DNA of 64,000 bases from positions 557,521 to 621,520 of the forward strand of contig NZ_PVBN01000002.1 of assembly GCF_002968635.1 (NCBI RefSeq), given 5' to 3'. The notes under the pieces were generated by a model. It was not told the DNA's origin. It made no database searches and was given only the letters and a program-made list of their open reading frames with translations. Below are positions 58,439 through 64,000 of the stretch, piece after piece (within the stretch, counting starts at the first letter, position 1; every line of letters starts with the position of its first letter). Both the position numbers and the translations under genes were made by a program. Source of the stretch: Neorhizobium alkalisoli (GTDB taxonomy: Bacteria; Pseudomonadota; Alphaproteobacteria; Rhizobiales; Rhizobiaceae).

Positions 58439-59572
58439 ATGCTCACTTCCTCCCAGCGCCAGCTGCTGCGCGCCATCAGCGAGTCCGGACCACTCAGCCG
58501 GACCGAGATGGCGCAGATGCTGGGATTGAGCAAAGCCGCGATGAGCGGCATTGCCCGCGACCTGATCGATCTCGGCGTGCTGCACGAGACCGAAATCGTC
58601 TACGGCCAGGGCCGGCCTTCGGTACTGCTCGACCTGCATCCCGAATGCGCATTCTTCGTCGGTATTTCTCTGCTCGAAGATCCGGCGCCGATGATCCTCA
58701 GCGATCTCAACGGCAAGATCATCGCCCGTCAGGCGATGCCGCTGTCGCGCGACCCGAAGGTCATTGCCGAGGCGATTACCGAGGGCCTGCCGAGCCTTCT
58801 CGAAGCCCATCCCGACGCGAAGGAAAAGCTCTCCGGCATCGGCGTGGCCCTCTCAGGCTTCGTCGATGAATCCCAGGCAAACTGCGTGCAATCCACCCTG
58901 CTCGGCTGGCAGGACGTGCCGCTGGCAAAAATCATCCGCGAGCGCTCCGGTATCGAAACCTTCATCGAGAACGATGCGAAGGCCGTCGCGGTCAGCGAAA
59001 AGCTGTTCGGCAGTGCCCGCGAAATCCAGAACTTCAGCGTCGTTTCGCTCGGCGACGGCATCGGCTGCGCCCATTTCATCGACGGCAAGCTCTATCGCGG
59101 CAATCACGGCGGCGCCGGCGAAATCGCCCATTGCACCATCGAGCCCGGCGGCTCACCCTGCCGCTGCGGCAAGCGCGGCTGCCTCGATACCGTCGCCTCC
59201 ATGAAGGCGATCAAGGAAATGTCGCGCGCCGAGGGGCTCGAATGCACCTCGCTGTCGGACATCGAAAACGAGGCATCGACCGGCAATGCGGCAGCAATCC
59301 GCATCCTGCACCGCGCCGGCTCGGCTCTCGGGCTCGCGATCGCCAACCTCATCCAGATGAACGACCCCGGCCTCATCCTGATCACGCATGTGGAAGGTTC
59401 GTTCGAGGGTCTTTTCGGCACGGTGGTCAATCAGGCCATCGAGACCAACGTCCTGCCGCGTTACGCCGGCCAGACGCCCATCCGCATCAAGCGCGTGGAC
59501 GGCGATGTCTGGGCGCGCGGGGCGGCAAGCATTGCAGCCCATAATTTTCTGATCGGTTCCCATACTAGCTGA
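58439..59572 (+). CDS. ROK-family transcriptional regulator (NagC/XylR type)
   Basis: A 377-residue regulator. An N-terminal winged helix (about 5-65; RQLLRAISESGPLSRTEMAQMLGLSKAAMSG) precedes a ROK domain (about 75-375) with the zinc motif CRCGKRGCLDT (about 241-251) and GNHGGAGEIAH. ROK repressors respond to a sugar or sugar phosphate. It faces the binding-protein operon and probably controls it. The ATG at 58439 has a weak ribosome-binding site; TTG at 58430 is an alternative. The M81 peptidase gene follows after nine bases and is co-transcribed. Confidence 0.88.
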   Translation: MLTSSQRQLLRAISESGPLSRTEMAQMLGLSKAAMSGIARDLIDLGVLHETEIVYGQGRPSVLLDLHPECAFFVGISLLEDPAPMILSDLNGKIIARQAMPLSRDPKVIAEAITEGLPSLLEAHPDAKEKLSGIGVALSGFVDESQANCVQSTLLGWQDVPLAKIIRERSGIETFIENDAKAVAVSEKLFGSAREIQNFSVVSLGDGIGCAHFIDGKLYRGNHGGAGEIAHCTIEPGGSPCRCGKRGCLDTVASMKAIKEMSRAEGLECTSLSDIENEASTGNAAAIRILHRAGSALGLAIANLIQMNDPGLILITHVEGSFEGLFGTVVNQAIETNVLPRYAGQTPIRIKRVDGDVWARGAASIAAHNFLIGSHTS

Positions 59573-59581
59573 GGTTTTTCC

Positions 59582-61024
59582 ATGCGCATTGCTGTCGGCG
59601 GCATCCATATCGAATGCAGCACTTACAACCCTGTCCTGAACGAGGAAAAGGACTTTCGCGTCGTACGCGGCGAGGAGCTGACCGCATCGCCCTATTTTGC
59701 CTTTCTCAAGGATTACAAGGCGGAATTCCTGCCGACCATTCATTGCCGCGCCATCGCCGGCGGCCCGGTCGCCCGCTCCACATACGAGCGTTTCAAGGCC
59801 GAATTTCTCGAGCGCCTGGAGCCCTTGCTGCCGCTGGACGGTCTCTATCTGGCGATGCACGGCGCCATGTATGTGCAGGGCATGGAGGATGCCGAAGGTG
59901 ACTGGATCACTGCCGCCCGCGAACTCGTCGGCCCCGACTGCACGGTTTCGGCGAGCTACGACCTGCACGGCAATGTCAGCCAGCGCATCATCGACGCGCT
60001 CGACATGTATTCCACCTATCGCACCGCGCCGCATATCGATGTCGAGGAGACGATGCGCCGCTCGGTGAAAATGCTGGTCGAAAGCCTGAAGACCGGCGTG
60101 AAGCCGGTATTGCTCTGGGCGCCGATCCCCGTCGTGCTGCCGGGCGAGCGCACCAGCACCGTGGATGAGCCGGCAAAGAGCCTCTACGAAATGATGCCGG
60201 AAATCGACGCGATCGAGGGTGTCTGGGACGCCTCGCTGATGGTCGGTTACGTCTGGGCCGACGAACCACGCGCCACGGCCGCTGCGATCCTGACCGGAAC
60301 AGACCGCGCTGTCCTCGAACGGGAAGCCAGGCGTATCGCCGGGGCCTACTGGGATGCGCGCGAAAAATTCGTCTTCGGCTGCGAGACCGGCTCGATCCAG
60401 GAGTGCGTCGCAAGAGCGGTTGCCAGCAGGACCTCCCCGGTGGTGCTTGCCGAATCCGGCGACAACCCGACTGGCGGCGGTGTCGGCGATCGCGCCGAGG
60501 TGCTTGCCGAGCTGATCGCCAAGGGCGCCACCGGCGTCGTGTTCGCCGGCATTGCCGACAAGGCCGCGGCCGAAGCCTGCTACGCTGCCGGAGTCGGAGC
60601 GGAACTCGACCTTTCGATCGGGGCCTCGCTCGACACGATCGGCAGCAAGCCGGTGCGGACCAGGGTAAAGGTAAAATTCCTGCACGACACCACCGACCTC
60701 TCCGATCGTCAGGCGGTGGTCGTGATCGACGGCATCGAGTTGGTGCTGTCGGCGAAGCGACGGCCCTACCACAACATCTCCGATTTCACCCGTCTCGGTC
60801 TCGACCCGCAGACGGCCAGGATCGTCGTCGTGAAATCCGGCTATCTCTCGCCGGAACTCGCACCGATCGCCAATCCCAACCTGATGGCGCTGTCGCCGGG
60901 TGTCGTCGATCAGTTCGTCGAGCGACTGGAGCGCCACCGCAAGCAGCGCCCGACCTATCCCTTCGACAAGGATTTCGCCTACGAGCCGCAGGTGTTTTCG
61001 TCGGCGCGCTCCGCAGGACGGTGA
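59582..61024 (+). CDS. M81-family metallopeptidase (MlrC-like)
   Basis: A 480-residue zinc peptidase-like protein of the MlrC/DUF1485 group. Possible zinc ligands are in GGIHIECSTYNP (Glu/His), YDLHGNVSQ and PHIDVEETMRR, the positions used by MlrC of microcystin-degrading bacteria. GDNPTGGGVGDRAEVL is the family's other conserved region (about 296-311). Relatives hydrolyse linear peptides; many homologues in rhizobia have no known substrate. It is co-transcribed with the ROK regulator and faces an uptake operon of dipeptide type, which suggests it cleaves an imported peptide or peptide-sugar conjugate. Its distance from a classical secretion signal implies a cytoplasmic place. Confidence 0.87.
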   Translation: MRIAVGGIHIECSTYNPVLNEEKDFRVVRGEELTASPYFAFLKDYKAEFLPTIHCRAIAGGPVARSTYERFKAEFLERLEPLLPLDGLYLAMHGAMYVQGMEDAEGDWITAARELVGPDCTVSASYDLHGNVSQRIIDALDMYSTYRTAPHIDVEETMRRSVKMLVESLKTGVKPVLLWAPIPVVLPGERTSTVDEPAKSLYEMMPEIDAIEGVWDASLMVGYVWADEPRATAAAILTGTDRAVLEREARRIAGAYWDAREKFVFGCETGSIQECVARAVASRTSPVVLAESGDNPTGGGVGDRAEVLAELIAKGATGVVFAGIADKAAAEACYAAGVGAELDLSIGASLDTIGSKPVRTRVKVKFLHDTTDLSDRQAVVVIDGIELVLSAKRRPYHNISDFTRLGLDPQTARIVVVKSGYLSPELAPIANPNLMALSPGVVDQFVERLERHRKQRPTYPFDKDFAYEPQVFSSARSAGR

Positions 61025-61574
61025 CCCGACTGCACGAAGCCCAGCGCGGCTCCGGCGGCGCCAATACCTTCTGAAGACGTGCGGCGGGCGGGGAAATTCT
61101 CACCCCACCGGGAAAATTTTGCCAGTCCGCTTCAGGCGCTTAGGGCTTTTCGTTTCCCCGCCTTGTCCCCGCATCGAAGACCCGCCGCATAATCGTTCCC
61201 GTCATCGGATGGGAAACCGGGTTCGCGAACCGGTCGCATCCTCGGTCTTGCGAAGTCCGGTTTCCGATGATGGTCGCCGAAGCGGTCGAAGGGGGCTGGG
61301 AAATCCCCGGACAATCGCCGAAACGGCCGGGGCAGGTGGAAAACCTGAATACCCGATACCCGAATACCCCGCCTGCCCCATTCCCTCTAACGCCACCGCG
61401 CCGGATTTCATCCGCGCGGTCAAAGGTGCTGCCGGAAGTGTTTTCCATTGCAGCAAAAGATGACGAAGCCGACGCCTATTCGAAATTCCGTGAGACTGGC
61501 TGACGCCGTTCAGGAACCAGAGGCTGGTCCCACGTGTTTCCCTTGGGCGCCATGAGGATGCAGGAGGAAGCAAG
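61025..61574. other. 550-bp gene-free stretch with inverted and direct repeats
   Basis: No ORF with a credible ribosome-binding site is visible. GGAAACCGG (61212-61220) is complementary to CCGGTTTCC (61257-61265), and GGGGCAGG (61329-61336) to CCTGCCCC (61372-61379). The second pair encloses three short direct repeats, GAATACCC-GATACCC-GAATACCC (61347-61369). The EcfG-type promoter at 61513-61538 is at the end. The region may hold a structured RNA, but no known family is recognised. Confidence 0.35.
61513..61538 (+). promoter_or_regulatory. Possible EcfG-type promoter upstream of the 61-residue protein gene
   Basis: GGAAC (61513-61517), 17-base spacer, TGTT (61535-61538). The -35 is perfect; the -10 keeps GTT. 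It lies 36 bases before the ATG, which has a strong AGGAGG ribosome-binding site. Confidence 0.5.
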
Positions 61575-61760
61575 ATGGGTATCGAACAGGCACCGACCGA
61601 AAAGGGTCGCGAATCCGCGCGTGGATTGAAGCAGAGCACTCGAAAGGAAGAGAAAAAGGTCGAAACCCAAAAGGGGTCCGACCTCGCGAAGGGGGCGGAT
61701 CGTTTCGAGGAACGTTCGAAGAGCTCGGACGGCAAGAGCGCCGGCGCGAAACAACGCTGA
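61575..61760 (+). CDS. 61-residue hydrophilic protein
   Basis: A small, strongly charged protein (many Lys, Glu, Arg and Ser; almost no hydrophobic residues; no Cys). AGGAGGAAGCAAG before the ATG is a strong ribosome-binding site. No family is recognised. Composition resembles intrinsically disordered, stress-induced proteins, and the EcfG-type promoter just upstream fits that. It converges on the LigM-like gene, with a hairpin between. Confidence 0.55.
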   Translation: MGIEQAPTEKGRESARGLKQSTRKEEKKVETQKGSDLAKGADRFEERSKSSDGKSAGAKQR

Positions 61761-61786
61761 TGACGGTCAGTCGGACAGAATACGAA

Positions 61787-61807
61787 GCGGCGACCGAAGG
61801 TCGCCGC
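61787..61807. terminator. Hairpin between convergent genes
   Basis: GCGGCGACC and GGTCGCCGC form a perfect nine-base stem around GAA, 26 bases after the 61-residue ORF and 19 bases after the LigM-like gene on the other strand. T tracts are poor, so termination strength is uncertain. Confidence 0.5.
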
Positions 61808-61826
61808 CCGGATTTGCCATGAGAAA

Positions 61827-63233
61827 TCAGCTTCTCTTCGTACGCCAGCTTTCGGCATAGTTTTCGCGAGCTTCCCGCGCATAGGGCGTCGGCGACACGC
61901 GCACCCGGATCTCGGCCTGCTTGTGCCCCTGCTCGATCGAGGTCTTGCCCGTCCCCCCGTTCGGCTCACCCCAGATGAGCGTCAGCACGTCGCCTTCCTG
62001 GATGTCCGCATCCACGACGCCGAGCGACAGCATGCAGCGTTCGTTGTAGCTGTAGCCGTTGAACATCGACATGCCGACCACCTTATCGCCATGCATGATC
62101 CTGTCGGCGCTGGAGGACGCGTAATTCGGCTGCGGCAGGTCGATCCACTTATAGGCCTGCTCGCCCGGAACGAAGCTCGACGCAATGACCTTCATCACGT
62201 CTTCCGCGTTCCATTCGAAGGTGACCTTCTTGCGATGCGGCTGGCCCTTCATCTTTTCGAGCGCCTCGCGCCCGACGAAGTCGTGGTCGAATTTGACGTA
62301 GATGCCGTAGCCGAGTTCATAAGGGGTGACGTAGTAGTCCTCGATATTGTCGGAGATCAGGCTGCCACCGATCGAACCTATGGCTTCGTAGCTGTCTTCC
62401 GTCAGCCAGTCGCGATATCCCTGCAGTTCGGGGTCTGTATAGATCGCCGGAAGCGGCGACGGGATCCAGCCGGATTCGAGCGTATTGGTCGAATAGGCAC
62501 GCGCGCCGACGAGATAGAGATCGACGCCGGCATCTTTCGCGGCCTGAACCACGATCTCGCGGACTTCGTCCTTTTCCGCATAAGGCCCCCATATTTCGAG
62601 CCCCGGAGCGCCCGCCATGCCATGGCGCAGCGCCTGAACCTTCCTGTTGCCGACGTTGATCCAGTCGACATGGAAGAACTTGATGTCGGGGATCGGACCG
62701 CCGTTCATCTTCTCGAAGATCTTCGGTGCATCCGGCCCCTGGATCTGGAAACGATAGTGAACCCGGTCGACCTGCTTGCCGTCCGGACGAGAAGGCGAGC
62801 GCGGGTCGTGGGTAAGCTTCACATCGTGCTTGCCGAGCGAGGCGTTGTAGCGCAGCCAGTTGGCAGTCGGCGCACGGCCGACGAGCACGAACTTGTCCTC
62901 CCGCTCGCGAAAGATGATCATGTCGCCGATGACGTAACCCGCCGGCGTCACCGGAACGTAATGCTTGGCACGATTGGTGTCGAAATTCGCAAAGCTGTTG
63001 ATCGCGAGACTTTCGAGAAATTTGGCCGCGTCCGGGCCTTCGACGATCAATTCGTCCATGTGGTGCGACTGATCGAAGAGAACGGCCGACTCGCGCCACG
63101 CGACCTGTTCCGTCCGCCAATTGGAAAACTCCGGTGCGACGACCGGATAGATATACATGCCGATGCGCGAATTGCGCAGCACCTCGACCGGATTTCCCTT
63201 TTCCTTCAGGATCTGAGTCAGATTCCTTGCCAT
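61827..63233 (-). CDS. LigM-like tetrahydrofolate-dependent O-demethylase (GcvT family)
   Basis: A 468-residue protein closely resembling LigM of Sphingobium: RNSRIGMYIYPVVAPEFSNW (about 20-39), AVLFDQSHHM (about 48-57), YVPVTPAGYVIGDMIIF, HGMAGAPGLEIWGPY and ESGWIPSPLPAIY. LigM moves the methyl of vanillate or 3-O-methylgallate to THF, giving 5-methyl-THF, in aromatic breakdown. This homologue's own substrate is not proven; other GcvT-family demethylases act on methylated amines or sulfonium compounds. GGAGGGAAGGTCT before the ATG fixes the start. The region upstream holds a palindrome (63550-63563). Confidence 0.88.
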   Translation of the reverse strand: MARNLTQILKEKGNPVEVLRNSRIGMYIYPVVAPEFSNWRTEQVAWRESAVLFDQSHHMDELIVEGPDAAKFLESLAINSFANFDTNRAKHYVPVTPAGYVIGDMIIFREREDKFVLVGRAPTANWLRYNASLGKHDVKLTHDPRSPSRPDGKQVDRVHYRFQIQGPDAPKIFEKMNGGPIPDIKFFHVDWINVGNRKVQALRHGMAGAPGLEIWGPYAEKDEVREIVVQAAKDAGVDLYLVGARAYSTNTLESGWIPSPLPAIYTDPELQGYRDWLTEDSYEAIGSIGGSLISDNIEDYYVTPYELGYGIYVKFDHDFVGREALEKMKGQPHRKKVTFEWNAEDVMKVIASSFVPGEQAYKWIDLPQPNYASSSADRIMHGDKVVGMSMFNGYSYNERCMLSLGVVDADIQEGDVLTLIWGEPNGGTGKTSIEQGHKQAEIRVRVSPTPYAREARENYAESWRTKRS

Positions 63234-63705
63234 AGACCTTCCCTCCGTTGCTCTCCGATCCGTGCCTCCCGCGCCGAATGGCGGGAGTGACTGCATCGGT
63301 CGTAATTGCCATTGCAAATGAGGGGCCGCGGTCTCCTCCCGCCAATCTCCTCACGACCGGTTCTCGCTCTCGGCCTGCCGCCAAACGACGAAAGCCTCGC
63401 TCTACCTCCCGGCTCCGACAATTCATAGAACAAGGGTTTGGCATGCACAACAACAAACCGGCGAAAATGCATACATAAAATATGTCAGTTTTGGCTGATC
63501 ACCGCGCCATACCGTGTATCCGCAAGATAAAATGGGAAATTTCGGCACATCATGTATACATGACGACTTGTGAGCGCGGCGAAGAGATTTCCCCCACAAA
63601 CGACGCCAAGCCGTCCACGATAGGTGAAATGCCCGGTGCAAGACGCACGAGGTTCATCTGGCAGGAGGACGACAGTCCCCGCAGATCCGAAGGAGTGGAA
63701 TCCGC
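63234..63705. other. 472-bp gap upstream of the LigM-like gene
   Basis: This gap holds a hairpin (CTCCCGC and GCGGGAG, about 63267-63288) in the leader of the LigM-like gene and a 14-base palindrome at 63550-63563. No ORF with ribosome-binding site and credible composition is visible in either direction. It lies between the LigM-like gene and the end of the ABC ATPase gene, both on the minus strand. Confidence 0.4.
63550..63563. promoter_or_regulatory. 14-base palindrome with TGTATACA core
   Basis: TCATGTATACATGA is perfectly self-complementary. The TGTATACA core resembles operators of some GntR (FadR subfamily) regulators. No regulator gene lies in the visible neighbourhood. It is 317 bases from the LigM-like start and 143 bases beyond the ABC gene's end, so the target is unclear. 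Confidence 0.35.
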
Positions 63706-64000
63706 TCAGCTGCGGACGGCCCAGGCCGCGTCGGAGGGAGCAGCCACCGTCACCGCACGGCCGATCCCGACATCCGCCAGCGACGGCGTCTCGATATGCA
63801 GCGTATGGTCTGCGGTTTTGACCATGATGGAACGGTGAGGCCCGCGGAAAATCGCCTGGCTGATCTCACCCGACCAGGAGAGGCCGCCATTCGCCGCCCC
63901 GGCCTCGCCAATCTGCAGGTTTTCGGGCCTCACCATGACGGTCACCTCCGCTCCTGCCGGCATCTCGCTGGCCGCGTGACATTCGCCCGCCCACCCCTTC
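63706..64000 (-). CDS. C-terminal end of an ABC transporter ATP-binding protein (partial)
   Basis: The last 97 codons on the minus strand stay open to the window edge. The segment VTVMVRPENLQIG followed by SWSGEISQAIFRGPHRSI and LHIETPS fits the TOBE domain at the end of PotA/FbpC-type ATPases. The ATP-binding domain lies beyond the window. It is upstream of the LigM-like gene in the same direction, so an importer may feed that enzyme, but the 472-base gap makes a shared transcript uncertain. Confidence 0.8.
   Translation of the reverse strand, partial: KGWAGECHAASEMPAGAEVTVMVRPENLQIGEAGAANGGLSWSGEISQAIFRGPHRSIMVKTADHTLHIETPSLADVGIGRAVTVAAPSDAAWAVRS

Noticed and set aside
61219..61235. GGTTCGCGAACC-like stretch resembling a tRNA T-arm
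   Set aside because: No acceptor stem, anticodon arm or CCA-like 3' end could be built around it.

Overview
The window is 64 kb of GC-rich alphaproteobacterial DNA, most likely from the chromosome of a member of the Rhizobiaceae (Rhizobium/Agrobacterium/Ensifer relatives). This is inferred from btaAB betaine-lipid genes, fixL-fixJ-fixK with heme-PAS residues, a SahR-type fused regulator next to metF, a pyrophosphate-dependent phosphofructokinase and EcfG-type promoter motifs. I see no rRNA, tRNA, CRISPR array, insertion sequence or phage block. Gene density is high and most neighbours are coupled by ATGA or TGATG overlaps.

Layout. 1-12 kb: cell-wall and housekeeping genes (AmpD-like amidase, TerB/DnaJ protein, PPi-PFK, LysE-like exporter, SLT lipoprotein, class-C-type serine hydrolase, btaA-btaB, GH25 lysozyme, MltB-like transglycosylase, DMT exporter). 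12-19 kb: a 25-codon membrane ORF with a structured 3' region, metF and its regulator sahR, a chemoreceptor, the ABC-F factor ettA and a lipase-like hydrolase. 19-28 kb: a coupled DMT transporter/CoA-transferase/TPP-enzyme operon, a 40-residue membrane protein behind a perfect EcfG-type promoter, RidA, a TIGR01244 protein, an aldose-1-epimerase-like protein, an L,D-transpeptidase and an orphan ParA. 28-36.5 kb: a catabolic block on the minus strand (APC permease, glutamine-synthetase-like ligase, aldehyde and alcohol dehydrogenases) with an XRE/PIN toxin-antitoxin pair sitting inside it, then an N-formylglutamate amidohydrolase-like gene diverging from an RpiR regulator. 36.6-40.6 kb: a complete polyamine/iron-type ABC importer. 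40.6-47 kb: metH, an AGE-family epimerase, MgtC and a response regulator. 47-53 kb: a GAF-PAS-GGDEF-EAL protein and fixL-fixJ-receiver-fixK. 53-61 kb: cutC, a ROK kinase, dipeptide-type permeases and binding protein, facing a ROK regulator and an M81 metallopeptidase. 61-64 kb: a structured gene-free stretch, a 61-residue hydrophilic protein, a LigM-like O-demethylase and the end of an ABC ATPase gene.

Main regulatory readings. The same palindrome (ATAAAGAT/ATCTTTAT) lies in front of sahR-metF and, 30 kb away, in front of metH, so one regulator probably controls both halves of methionine regeneration. Three GGAAC-N16/17-nGTT promoters precede a 40-aa membrane protein, mgtC and a 61-aa hydrophilic protein, suggesting general-stress (EcfG) control. 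The rpiR/amidohydrolase divergent region has two oppositely oriented near-identical 14-bp sites whose centres are 42 bp apart.

The most unusual items are the glutamine-synthetase-type catabolic operon that has an alcohol dehydrogenase instead of an amine oxidase (an amino-alcohol such as ethanolamine is a plausible substrate), the toxin-antitoxin pair embedded in it, the CoA-transferase/TPP-enzyme pair of unknown substrate, and the very small stress-promoter genes. All functional calls rest on reading the sequence; no database search was run.
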